From the NCBI GenBank assembly GCA_003164895.1, contig PLUL01000038.1, positions 1 to 42,863 of the forward strand: a stretch of DNA of 42,863 nucleotides. The letters run 5' to 3'. Positions within the stretch are counted from its first letter, which is position 1. Each line of letters begins with the position of its first letter. Of this stretch, positions 8,007 through 16,740 are shown piece by piece. The DNA comes from Bacteroidota bacterium. Lineage in GTDB: Bacteria; Bacteroidota; Bacteroidia; Palsa-948. The translations under genes were made by a program, and so were the position numbers. The notes under the pieces are model-generated. The model was not told where the DNA came from. It made no database searches and saw only the letters and a program-made list of their open reading frames with translations.

Positions 8007-9254
8007 ATGAACTGCTTTATCTCATGTACTAAGCAAATTTCCTCAAAATCGCAATTACTTTTCACTTTATTTTTTCTTTCGGTGAACTTTGGCTTCGCTC
8101 AAGCCGATGGTGGGAAAGTATTTAAACAGAACTGCGCAGCTTGCCATCGAGTTGATGAGCAAAAACTTGTTGGACCCGGATTAAAAGATGTGGCATCGCG
8201 TGTTCCTCAACCCGCAGATGAATGGTTATTCAAATGGATAAAAAATAATCTTGCACTTCAGAAGTCAGGAGATGCGTATGCAAATAAATTAGTTAGTGAT
8301 AATAATAAAACACCAATGACTGTATTTGATGGTGTTCTTAGTGATGCGGATATTAAAGCAGTAATTGGATATATAAAAAATCCTCCTGTTGAGAAAAAAG
8401 AGGCGGCGAAAGCTACTGCGGGCGGTGAACAGCCACAAGAAAAAGGATTCAATATTTTCACAGCCCTTATTATTGCGACAATTGTTCTTTTAATCCTTGT
8501 AGGTGTTCTTGGTGGAGTAAAGAAAAATCTTCAAACCATAGTAAACGCAAAAAAGGGATTAACTCCTCCTGTGCCGATTAGTCCAATCAAATGGGCATCT
8601 GGAAATAAACGTCTAGTTGCGTTGATAGGAATTTTATGCGTAGCATTGATTGCCCGAGCTGCTTATCATGCCTTAATGGGAATTGGAGTGTATGGAAATT
8701 ATAAACCTGTTCAGCCGATATTATTTTCTCACCAAACACATGCAGGAAAATTGGCAATCAACTGCGTATATTGTCATTCGGGAGCGGAGAAAGGAAAAAC
8801 AGCAGGTGTTCCATCCGCAAATGTTTGTATGAACTGTCACAAAGCAATTTCTGAAGGACCGAAAACAGGAAAAGTGGAGATTGCAAAAATTTATGATGCT
8901 GTAGGATGGAATCAAGTTTCTGGAAAATATGACAAGCCACAACATCCTATTAAATGGACTCGTGTTCATGCACTGCCGGATTTTGCGTATTTCAATCACT
9001 CGCAACATGTGGTGGTTGGTAAACAGGATTGTAAAAATTGTCATGGCGATATTGCTGCTGGTGATGAAGCCAAACAGTTTTCTCCTCTCACAATGGGATG
9101 GTGCATCGAATGTCACCGCAAAACGGAAGTTCCAGGAATGGCAACCAATCCTTATTATGCGGATTTGCACAAGAAACTTGCAGAGAAATATAAAGGTCAG
9201 CCAATCACTGTAGAAAAAATGGGCGGACTGGATTGCATTAAATGTCATTATTAA
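8007..9254 (+). CDS. actA: Alternative complex III subunit A: multiheme cytochrome c with fused N-terminal class I cytochrome domain
   Basis: ActA is the electron-output multiheme subunit of alternative complex III (ACIII), the quinol oxidase that replaces bc1 in many Bacteroidota. The product has six CxxCH heme sites: CAACH (Cys43), CVYCH (253), CMNCH (274), CKNCH (342), CIECH (366) and CIKCH (410). The first belongs to an N-terminal class I cytochrome domain (GGKVFKQNCAACHRV, MTVFDGVLSDADIKAVIGYI). Two transmembrane segments follow (IFTALIIATIVLLILVGVL, RLVALIGILCVALIARAAYH), then the five-heme domain. ATG 8007 is chosen because it gives a normal signal peptide ending FGFAQ and lies downstream of the -7 box. 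ATG 7956 would add 17 residues with several charges, and a leaderless start there cannot be excluded. It is first in the act-cox operon, 26 bp before actB. Confidence 0.92.
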   Translation: MNCFISCTKQISSKSQLLFTLFFLSVNFGFAQADGGKVFKQNCAACHRVDEQKLVGPGLKDVASRVPQPADEWLFKWIKNNLALQKSGDAYANKLVSDNNKTPMTVFDGVLSDADIKAVIGYIKNPPVEKKEAAKATAGGEQPQEKGFNIFTALIIATIVLLILVGVLGGVKKNLQTIVNAKKGLTPPVPISPIKWASGNKRLVALIGILCVALIARAAYHALMGIGVYGNYKPVQPILFSHQTHAGKLAINCVYCHSGAEKGKTAGVPSANVCMNCHKAISEGPKTGKVEIAKIYDAVGWNQVSGKYDKPQHPIKWTRVHALPDFAYFNHSQHVVVGKQDCKNCHGDIAAGDEAKQFSPLTMGWCIECHRKTEVPGMATNPYYADLHKKLAEKYKGQPITVEKMGGLDCIKCHY

Positions 9255-9280
9255 TACATATATAATAAGGTATCTTGCTT

Positions 9281-12200
9281 ATGAAAAAATATTGGCAATC
9301 GCTGGATGAGCTAAAAGAAACTCCTGAGTTTCTCGATTTGAAGAAGAATGAGTTTGCCGAAAATGTTCCTACTGAAGTTTTGGGAAGAAAATTTCCTGCT
9401 GCCAAATTTATTACAGATGAAAATAAATCAAACGAAGGATTTTCACGAAGAGATTTTTTGAAAGTGATGGGATTCTCGGTTGGTGCTGTAACACTTGCTG
9501 CCTGCGAAACTCCGGTTAATAAAACAATTCCATATCTTTTTAAGCCTGAAGAAATAACTCCGGGAATTGCAAACTGGTATGCTTCAACATATTTTGACGG
9601 ACACGATTATTGTTCTGTTCTCGTAAAAACTCGCGAAGGTCGTCCGATTAAAATCGAAGGAAATAAAAAATCAAAAATCACTCACGGAGGAACCAGCGCA
9701 CGTGTTCAGGCATCGGTTCTTTCTTTATATGATTCTGAAAGATTGAAAGGACCGGTTGCGAAAGGAACTGAAACTACTTGGAATAAAATTGATGCAGAAA
9801 TTCCTGCAAAGCTGACTGAGGTTTCAGGTGCAGGAAAAAAAGTTTGTATTCTTTCCTCGACAATTATTAGTCCTTCAACAAAAAATGTTATTAGCGGATT
9901 TGCATTGAAATATCCTTCCGCAAAGCATGTAACTTATGATGCGGTTTCTTATTACGCTCTTGCAGAAGCTCAGGAAAATGTGATGGGAAAAGAATGTATT
10001 CCTTCCTATAATTTCGATAAAGCAAATGTAATTGTAAGTTTCGCTGCCGATTTTTTAGTGAACTGGCTTTCTCCTGTTGAATATGCCTGGCAATATGCAC
10101 AGGGAAGAAAATTAAATGACGGAAAGAAAATTTTATCAAAACACGTTCAGTTTGAAACAACTCTTTCTTTGACCGGAAGTAATGCTGACATTCGTGTTCC
10201 TGTGAAACCATCGCAGGTTGGAACTGCAGTTTTAAATCTTTATAATGCTCTTGCATCTTTAGCCGGAGAAACTTCTTTAAATGTTTCCGGAAAAGTTGCT
10301 GAAAAAGAAATTTCTGACAGTGCAAAATGGCTTTGGGCTAACAAAGGAAAATCTCTGGTTGTTTGCGGAGTGAATGATGAAGCGATTCAAACGGTGGTTG
10401 CTGCAATCAATAAAATGCTGGGCAATTACGGTTCAACAATAGATATTGAAAATCATTCCAACTGCCATCAGGGCAACGATGAACACTTTGCCGAACTGAT
10501 GGAGGAAATGAAGAATGGAAAAATTGGTGCACTTATTATATATAATAGTAATCCGGCTTACACTGCTCCCGGTTTTGCTGATGCAATGAAAAAAGTCGGT
10601 CTAAAAATTTCTTTCTCAGGTTCGATGGATGAAACCGCTTCTCTTTGCGATTATGTTTGTCCCGACCATCATTATCTTGAATCTTGGAACGATGCCGAAC
10701 CAAAGAAAAATCAATTCTCTCTTACTCAACCAACCATTGCTCCTATTTTAAATACACGCTGCGCTCAGGAAACCTTGGCGAAGTGGAGTGGAGTTGCAAA
10801 TTCTAATTACCACGATCATATTCAAGCTACTTGGGAAAAACTTTTATTCCCTGCTTCCGATGGATTTGTAGAACACTGGAATAAATCTTTGCACGATGGT
10901 GTTGCTGAAATTATTGCAGTGCCTGTTGTTGCAGATGAAAAGAAAAAAGAAAAATCTGCAAAAGAAAATAAAGAGGAAAAAGAAACTAAGGACGAGGAAA
11001 AGAAAATGTCGTTGAATGACTGTGCATCAATGATTGCAAAAGATAAAGGCGGTGATATTGAGCTTGTTCTCTACGAAAAAACCGGAATGGGAATTGGAAA
11101 TCAAGCCAACAATCCTTGGTTGCAGGAATTTCCAGACCCGATTTCAAAATGTACTTGGGATAATTATATTACCATGAATCCTACCGACATGAAAGGAAAA
11201 TATTCCCTTCTTGAAAGAGGAAATTATCAGGGTGATATTGTTGAACTAACGGTTGGAGGACAAAAAATTTCTGCTCCGGTTTATCCTCAGCCAGGGCAAG
11301 CACTTGGAACAATCGGTCTTGCTTACGGGTATGGAAGAACTAACGCAGGAAAAGTTGCAAATAATGTTGGAGTGAACGCGTATCAATTTGTTCAATGGCA
11401 GGATGGATTTATTCAGAATGCAGTTTCTGGAGTGAAAGTGAGCGCTGCAACGGGTGAGAAACACGAATTCGCCTGCACACAAACTCATCACACCATGATG
11501 GGACGTGATTCCATTGTGCAAGAAACAAATTTAGAAACCTATACAAGTAAACCAAAGGAAGAATGGAATCCGATGGTTGCGGTTGCTCAACATGATGAAA
11601 AAGCAAACTATCACGAGAGTGCAGCAACAACTGCAAATCTTTGGGATTCGCATGATAAACCTGGTTTCCGCTGGGGACTTTCACTTGATTTGAATTCATG
11701 TATCGGTTGCGGTTCGTGTGTGATAAGTTGTTCCGCAGAAAATAATGTGCCTGTTGTTGGAAAAACAGAAGTTCGCAAGACACGCGAGATGCACTGGATT
11801 AGAATTGATAGATATTATTCTTCGGATTTAAAACACGCAGAAGATGGTGAGAAGGAGAATAAAGGATTGATTTCTTCTTTCCGCGATATGGAACATGCTT
11901 CGGAAAATCCGAAAGTGGTTTTCCAGCCAATCATGTGCCAGCATTGTAATCATGCACCTTGCGAAACAGTTTGTCCGGTTCTCGCAACCACGCATAGTAC
12001 CGAAGGATTGAACCAGATGATTTATAATCGTTGCATCGGAACAAGATATTGCGCAAACAACTGTCCTTATAAAGTAAGACGTTTCAATTGGTTTGAATAC
12101 GACAGCAATAAAATGTTTGCCGATGTAAATCCGGCATCATGGGGAAATGATTTGGGAAGAATGGTTTTGAATCCGGATGTGGTTGTTCGTTCGCGTGGAG

Positions 12201-12463
12201 TGATGGAAAAATGCACGCTTTGCGTTCAGCGTATTCAGGAAGGAAAACTTTCCGCAAAAAAACTTGAACGTGCATTGGCAGATGGTGAAATTCAAACTGC
12301 TTGTCAGCAATCTTGTCCTACAAATGCAATTATTTTTGGTGATTTGAATAATAAGGAAACACAGATAAGCAAGCACTACGATGATGAAAGGCGTTATTTG
12401 CTTTTGGAAGAAGTAGGAGTGCAGCCAAATGTATTTTATCTGACAAAGGTAAGAAACGCGTAA
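9281..12463 (+). CDS. actB: Alternative complex III subunit B: molybdopterin-oxidoreductase-like plus iron-sulfur protein
   Basis: ActB is the large periplasmic subunit of ACIII. Its N-terminal two thirds descend from a molybdopterin oxidoreductase (normally without cofactor) and the C-terminal third is a four-cluster Fe-S protein. A twin-arginine signal, SRRDFLKVMGFSVGAVTLAAC (55-75), ends in a lipobox Cys75. The Fe-S cysteines are visible as CIGCGSCVISC (from about 806), CQHCNHAPCETVC (886), CIGTRYCANNC (918), CTLC (978) and CQQSC (about 1007). In the third group Thr replaces one cysteine, consistent with the single [3Fe-4S] cluster known in ACIII. A Lys/Glu-rich low-complexity insert sits at about 551-575. 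ATG 9281 is preferred to TTG 9275. The next gene is unexpectedly an RCC1 protein rather than actC. Confidence 0.95.
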   Translation: MKKYWQSLDELKETPEFLDLKKNEFAENVPTEVLGRKFPAAKFITDENKSNEGFSRRDFLKVMGFSVGAVTLAACETPVNKTIPYLFKPEEITPGIANWYASTYFDGHDYCSVLVKTREGRPIKIEGNKKSKITHGGTSARVQASVLSLYDSERLKGPVAKGTETTWNKIDAEIPAKLTEVSGAGKKVCILSSTIISPSTKNVISGFALKYPSAKHVTYDAVSYYALAEAQENVMGKECIPSYNFDKANVIVSFAADFLVNWLSPVEYAWQYAQGRKLNDGKKILSKHVQFETTLSLTGSNADIRVPVKPSQVGTAVLNLYNALASLAGETSLNVSGKVAEKEISDSAKWLWANKGKSLVVCGVNDEAIQTVVAAINKMLGNYGSTIDIENHSNCHQGNDEHFAELMEEMKNGKIGALIIYNSNPAYTAPGFADAMKKVGLKISFSGSMDETASLCDYVCPDHHYLESWNDAEPKKNQFSLTQPTIAPILNTRCAQETLAKWSGVANSNYHDHIQATWEKLLFPASDGFVEHWNKSLHDGVAEIIAVPVVADEKKKEKSAKENKEEKETKDEEKKMSLNDCASMIAKDKGGDIELVLYEKTGMGIGNQANNPWLQEFPDPISKCTWDNYITMNPTDMKGKYSLLERGNYQGDIVELTVGGQKISAPVYPQPGQALGTIGLAYGYGRTNAGKVANNVGVNAYQFVQWQDGFIQNAVSGVKVSAATGEKHEFACTQTHHTMMGRDSIVQETNLETYTSKPKEEWNPMVAVAQHDEKANYHESAATTANLWDSHDKPGFRWGLSLDLNSCIGCGSCVISCSAENNVPVVGKTEVRKTREMHWIRIDRYYSSDLKHAEDGEKENKGLISSFRDMEHASENPKVVFQPIMCQHCNHAPCETVCPVLATTHSTEGLNQMIYNRCIGTRYCANNCPYKVRRFNWFEYDSNKMFADVNPASWGNDLGRMVLNPDVVVRSRGVMEKCTLCVQRIQEGKLSAKKLERALADGEIQTACQQSCPTNAIIFGDLNNKETQISKHYDDERRYLLLEEVGVQPNVFYLTKVRNA

Positions 12464-12483
12464 AAAATAGATTTTTGACTAAT

Positions 12484-12491
12484 TAAATTTG
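12484..12491 (+). promoter_or_regulatory. Weak candidate -7 box upstream of the RCC1 gene
   Basis: TAAATTTG matches TAnnTTTG in the 118-bp gap after actB, about 90 bp before the RCC1 start. No -33 element at proper spacing was seen. If real, it would give the RCC1-actCDEF-cox segment its own promoter. Confidence 0.25.
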
Positions 12492-12581
12492 TAATTAATA
12501 TCGAGAAAGTCATAATAAAAAATATTGAAATCCCCCATAAGTGAAATGAAAACAACATTAATGATTGCAAAATGATGTAGT

Positions 12582-14102
12582 ATGAAAAACAAAACACAAA
12601 CAAATAGCTTTACCAATAAGCTAAAATCAAATTTTTGTAAACAATTCGGTGCTTGCCAGATTGTATTTATTTCTTTATTCTTCCTGAATAACACTTTTTC
12701 CTTTGCTCAAATAAATGGTGGAGGATTGAATTCACTTACTCTTTGCAGCAATTCTACCGTAATGGCATGGGGATATAATAACAATGGTCAGTTGGGAATC
12801 GGCGATACAAACAGACAGCTTTCTCCCGTTGAAGTTCATGGACCTTTAAATGTAGGATTTCTTACCGGTGTTACTGCACTTGCATCTGGCGGTGATGCGT
12901 TGGCAGGAGTGAGTCATTCTCTTGCTTTAAAAAATGACGGTACTGTTTGGGCTTGGGGATGGAATCATTACGGACAATTAGGCACCGGTGATACAAATGC
13001 ACGAAATGTACCTGTTCAGGTGAGTAATCTTACAAATGTTACATCTATTGCAGGAGGCGGATTTCATTCGTATGTTCTGAAAAGTGATGGCACCGTTTGG
13101 GCTTGGGGAAGAAATTATCATGGTGAGTTAGGAATAGGGGATACAATTAGTTCTAAAATTCCTGTGCAGGTGCACGGACCCGGCAATGTTGGCTTTCTTA
13201 CAAATATAATCGCCATTGCAACCGGAGGATGGGGTCATTCGTTTGCCTTGAAAAGTGATGGCACTGTTTGGTCGTGGGGACAAAATTATTTCGGACAATT
13301 AGGAGTTGGAGATACTACCGACAGATATTCGCCAACGCAGGTAAGCATCACCGGCATCACTGCCATTTCAGCAGGTGGTGGTCATTCTCTTGCTCTGAAA
13401 AATGACGGCACTGTTTGGGCTTGGGGATATAATTCTTTAGATCAATTGGGCGATAGTACAAGTATTGATAGACATGCTCCTGTGCAAGTGCATGGACCTG
13501 GAAGTGTAGCATTTCTAACAGGTATCATCCAAATTTCAGGAGGTGCTGCTCATAATCTTGCCTTGAAAAATGATGGCACTGTTTGGGCTTGGGGATTTAA
13601 TCAATTTGGTCAATTAGGAGATGGAAATTCAGTTAATGGAATTGAACCGGTGCCAGTGAGTTTGCTTACAAGCGTTTATTCAGTTTCGGCAGGTGGAGGA
13701 CATTCAATGGCTCTTAAACACGATGGCACCGTTTGGACTTGGGGATATAATACTTACGGTGAATTAGGTGATGGTACTACCGTTGAACATTCTACTCCCA
13801 TTCAGGTAAATGGTTTGTGTGCAATAAATGGCATAAATGAATTGCATAATCAGCAGATGAACTTAGATATTTCTCCTAATCCAAGCAGCGGAGTTTTCAA
13901 TTTGCAGATGAGTCAATTTGAAAATTTGAAAATGAATAACATAGAAATTTATGATGTTTACGGAAAAAAGATTTATCAATCTTCAGATTCTCAAATTCTC
14001 AAATCAACAATTGATTTGAGCAATGAACCAAAAGGTATGTATTTTATAAGAGCTATTTCTGAAGATAAAATTATCGGAATCGGAAAATTAATTGTTGAAT
14101 AA
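12582..14102 (+). CDS. Secreted RCC1-repeat beta-propeller with T9SS type A sorting domain
   Basis: This is predicted to be exported by Sec and then carried to the cell surface or medium by T9SS. The 506-residue product has a signal peptide ending NTFSFAQ. Seven RCC1 repeats follow, with the recurring pattern ALKNDGTVWAWG, N-x-x-GQLG and GDT, enough for a closed seven-bladed propeller. The last about 80 residues form a type A sorting domain: ISPNPSSGVFNLQM, EIYDVYGKKIYQ, then GMYFIRAISEDKIIGIGKLIVE. No catalytic residues were recognised, so a binding or structural role is likely. It lies between actB (118 bp before) and actC (22 bp after) on the same strand, interrupting the act order. The repeat units are also very similar at DNA level, which makes copy-number change by recombination plausible. 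Confidence 0.92.
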   Translation: MKNKTQTNSFTNKLKSNFCKQFGACQIVFISLFFLNNTFSFAQINGGGLNSLTLCSNSTVMAWGYNNNGQLGIGDTNRQLSPVEVHGPLNVGFLTGVTALASGGDALAGVSHSLALKNDGTVWAWGWNHYGQLGTGDTNARNVPVQVSNLTNVTSIAGGGFHSYVLKSDGTVWAWGRNYHGELGIGDTISSKIPVQVHGPGNVGFLTNIIAIATGGWGHSFALKSDGTVWSWGQNYFGQLGVGDTTDRYSPTQVSITGITAISAGGGHSLALKNDGTVWAWGYNSLDQLGDSTSIDRHAPVQVHGPGSVAFLTGIIQISGGAAHNLALKNDGTVWAWGFNQFGQLGDGNSVNGIEPVPVSLLTSVYSVSAGGGHSMALKHDGTVWTWGYNTYGELGDGTTVEHSTPIQVNGLCAINGINELHNQQMNLDISPNPSSGVFNLQMSQFENLKMNNIEIYDVYGKKIYQSSDSQILKSTIDLSNEPKGMYFIRAISEDKIIGIGKLIVE

Positions 14103-14124
14103 ATAAAATAGACAACGAAAATTT

Positions 14125-15522
14125 ATGTTCAAAGAAGCATCCATACGTGAACCGCTCATTCTCGGTGATAAGGTTTCTTATCATCAGATAACCGAAGATG
14201 TTGCACGTTCAGTTGAAGGCAAAGCAAACAAAATGTGGTGGGGAGCTTTCACCATTGCATTTATCGCGATGTTGTGGGGATTCGGTTGCCTTGCTTATAC
14301 AGTTGGAACAGGAATCGGTGCGTGGGGTGCAAATAAAACAGTGGGTTGGGCTTGGGATATTACAAATTTTGTTTGGTGGATTGGTATTGGTCACGCAGGA
14401 ACTCTTATTTCAGCAGTGCTTCTTTTATTCCGTCAGCGTTGGAGAATGGGAATCAATCGTTCCGCAGAAGCGATGACTATTTTTGCTGTTGTTTGTGCTG
14501 CAATCTTTCCTGTCTTTCACATGGGTCGGGTGTGGGTGGCATATTGGACGATGCCAATTCCGAATCAGTTTGGTTCTTTGTGGGTTAATTTTAATTCTCC
14601 ATTGTTGTGGGACGTATTTGCAATTTCAACTTATTTTACTGTATCAGTAATTTTCTGGTATCTCGGTTTGATTCCGGATTTTGCAATGATTCGCGATAGG
14701 GCAAAAGTTGTTGGAAACAAAATGAATGAAATGATCTATCGCATTCTTAGTTTTGGATGGAGTGGAAGAGTAAAAGATTGGGTTCGTTTTGAAGAAGTTT
14801 CGCTTGTGCTTGCAGGACTTTCTACTCCACTTGTGTTTTCGGTTCACTCCATCGTAAGTATGGACTTTGCCACTTCAATTGTTCCGGGATGGCATACTAC
14901 CATTTTCCCTCCTTACTTTGTTGCCGGAGCTATCTTTTCAGGATTCGCAATGGTGCTTACGCTGGTTCTTATCATGCGTAAAGTTTTGAGTCTCGAAGCG
15001 TATGTAACCGTGAAGCATATTGAATACATGAATATTATTATCATGCTAACCGGTTCTTTGGTGGGTATTGCTTATCTCACCGAACTTTTTATTTCATGGT
15101 ATTCAGGAGTAGAATATGAATCGTATGCGTTCATCAATCGTTTTTCTGGTCCATATTGGTGGGCATATTGGAGCATGATGACATGTAACGTAGTTTCTCC
15201 TCAGCTTTTCTGGTTTAAAAAGATTCGTACTAATCTCATGGCAACTTTTATTTTGTCTTTGGTTGTGAATACAGGAATGTGGTTCGAACGTTTTGTAATT
15301 ATTGTTACTTCGCTTCACAGAGATTATCTTCCATCGAGCTGGACAATGTATTCTCCAACTTGGATTGAGGTGGGAATTTTTGTTGGAACGATTGGATTTT
15401 TCTTCACAGCGTTTTTGACATTTGCTCGCGTATTTCCTGTAATTGCACAAAGCGAATTAAAAACAATTATGAAAAGTTCAAGCAAGATGTTTAAAAACAA
15501 AAACGATAATCATCATCACTAA
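14125..15522 (+). CDS. actC: Alternative complex III subunit C: NrfD/PsrC-like quinol-binding membrane subunit
   Basis: ActC is an NrfD/PsrC-type integral membrane subunit of ACIII and carries a proposed quinol oxidation site close to ActB. The 465-residue product opens with the family start MFKEASIREPLILGDKVSYHQ and has about ten transmembrane segments. Conserved blocks include WDITNFVWWIGIGHAGTLIS, FPVFHMGRVWVAYWTMPIPN, FSVHSIVSMDFATSIVPGWH and WYSGVEYESYAF. The C-terminus is a His-rich cytoplasmic tail (NDNHHH). Length and motif order match Bacteroidota ActC. It begins 22 bp after the RCC1 gene and ends 5 bp before actD, so it must share a transcript with both. Confidence 0.95.
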   Translation: MFKEASIREPLILGDKVSYHQITEDVARSVEGKANKMWWGAFTIAFIAMLWGFGCLAYTVGTGIGAWGANKTVGWAWDITNFVWWIGIGHAGTLISAVLLLFRQRWRMGINRSAEAMTIFAVVCAAIFPVFHMGRVWVAYWTMPIPNQFGSLWVNFNSPLLWDVFAISTYFTVSVIFWYLGLIPDFAMIRDRAKVVGNKMNEMIYRILSFGWSGRVKDWVRFEEVSLVLAGLSTPLVFSVHSIVSMDFATSIVPGWHTTIFPPYFVAGAIFSGFAMVLTLVLIMRKVLSLEAYVTVKHIEYMNIIIMLTGSLVGIAYLTELFISWYSGVEYESYAFINRFSGPYWWAYWSMMTCNVVSPQLFWFKKIRTNLMATFILSLVVNTGMWFERFVIIVTSLHRDYLPSSWTMYSPTWIEVGIFVGTIGFFFTAFLTFARVFPVIAQSELKTIMKSSSKMFKNKNDNHHH

Positions 15523-15527
15523 AAAAT

Positions 15528-16040
15528 ATGAGCACAAAAGCGATACATGCAATTTACGATGACGATGAGGTGCTGGTAAGTGCAGCGAAAAAAATTCATG
15601 CTGCGGGAATCCGCGTGAAAGAAGTCTTCACTCCATTTGCTGTACACGGACTTCCTGAAGCACTGCATACTCCGCGAACTCGCATTGCAATTTGTTCTTT
15701 TCTTTACGGATTAACAGCTTGTGGATTGGCATGTCTTACAATATGGTATTTCATGGTTCACGATTGGCCAATGGATGTTGGTGGAAAACCAAACGGTACA
15801 TTGTATGAAAACATTCCGGCATTTATTCCACCGATATTTGAGTTCACAGTATTTTGTTCTGCGCACTTAATGTTTTGGACATTGCTTTTCAGAAGTTGGA
15901 TATTACCGGGAGTTAGACCAAAAAATCCTGACCCAAGAACAACTGACGATAAATTTTTGGTATGGATAGAAACAAACGATACGGAAAGTGTTTCGAAATT
16001 ATTGAGAGAAACAGGTGCAAGTGAGATTAAAATTATTTAA
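15528..16040 (+). CDS. actD: Alternative complex III subunit D (DUF3341)
   Basis: ActD is a small membrane subunit of ACIII with no cofactor. The 170-residue product matches DUF3341: an N-terminal soluble part (AIYDDDEVLVSAAKKIHAAG, VKEVFTPFAVHGLPEAL), then two transmembrane helices (about residues 55-80 and 103-128), and a soluble C-terminus with TNDTESVSKLLRETGASEI. The start lies 5 bp after actC. The gene order actC-actD-actE-actF is standard here. The family has a structural role and no enzymatic motif is expected. Confidence 0.93.
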   Translation: MSTKAIHAIYDDDEVLVSAAKKIHAAGIRVKEVFTPFAVHGLPEALHTPRTRIAICSFLYGLTACGLACLTIWYFMVHDWPMDVGGKPNGTLYENIPAFIPPIFEFTVFCSAHLMFWTLLFRSWILPGVRPKNPDPRTTDDKFLVWIETNDTESVSKLLRETGASEIKII

Positions 16041-16079
16041 AGTTTGAAGTTTTATTTTTAGAAAAAAGAAACATCAATT

Positions 16080-16715
16080 ATGATAATCAAGAAAAAAATA
16101 CTCGGTGGAATCTTTCTTATCATCGGTACAATAGCTGTTTCCTGCAACAATGTTCCAAATAGTCCGGGATGGGAATACATGCCCGATATGTATCGTTCCT
16201 CGTCTTACGAAACAAATTCGGATAATCCGAATTTTTCGGATAGCTTAACTGACCGCAAACCGGTTGCCGGAACAATTTCACAAGGATGGTTTCCAAATTC
16301 AGAATTTACTTCTTTAAAAGTTCCATATCCCTATAAGAATGACAGCGCAGGTTATGAAGATGCGGGAAAAAATTTGAAAGACCCATTTCCTGCTTCTCCG
16401 GAAATTATTTCACAGGGAAAAGAGAAATTTGAAAAGTATTGTATTCATTGCCACGGAGCAACAGGTCAAGGCGATGGAACAGTTGTTACTGCCGGAAATT
16501 TTCCGCCTCCTCCTGCTTACAACGGTGCATCTCTTAAAAATCTTCCTGAAGGAAAAATGTTTCATACGCTTCAATACGGAAAAAATATGATGGGTTCGCA
16601 CGCATCACAACTTACTGTGGAAGATCGCTGGAAAATTATTCGCTATGTTCAGACTTTGCAAAATCCGGGAGGAGTTGCATCTGCTCCTGCTGATACGACA
16701 AAAAAGAAAATATAA
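16080..16715 (+). CDS. actE: Alternative complex III subunit E: monoheme cytochrome c lipoprotein
   Basis: ActE is the membrane-anchored monoheme cytochrome c of ACIII. The 211-residue product has a lipoprotein signal with lipid-anchored Cys22 (IGTIAVSCNN). A family-typical stretch follows (WEYMPDMYRSSSYET), then a class I cytochrome domain with heme site CIHCH at 121-125 and GATGQGDG after it. The Met in KNMMGSHAS is a likely sixth ligand of the heme iron. The C-terminal helix VEDRWKIIRYVQTLQ is typical of cytochrome c. Together with the six sites in ActA, the operon encodes seven heme c sites in ACIII. Confidence 0.93.
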   Translation: MIIKKKILGGIFLIIGTIAVSCNNVPNSPGWEYMPDMYRSSSYETNSDNPNFSDSLTDRKPVAGTISQGWFPNSEFTSLKVPYPYKNDSAGYEDAGKNLKDPFPASPEIISQGKEKFEKYCIHCHGATGQGDGTVVTAGNFPPPPAYNGASLKNLPEGKMFHTLQYGKNMMGSHASQLTVEDRWKIIRYVQTLQNPGGVASAPADTTKKKI

Positions 16716-16740
16716 TAACTGATAAAAAGTAAAAGGTAGT

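Noticed and set aside
8721-9248. 175-codon minus-strand frame opposite actA
   Set aside because: It is a shadow of the heme-binding domain, with no recognisable protein features and complete overlap with a secure gene.
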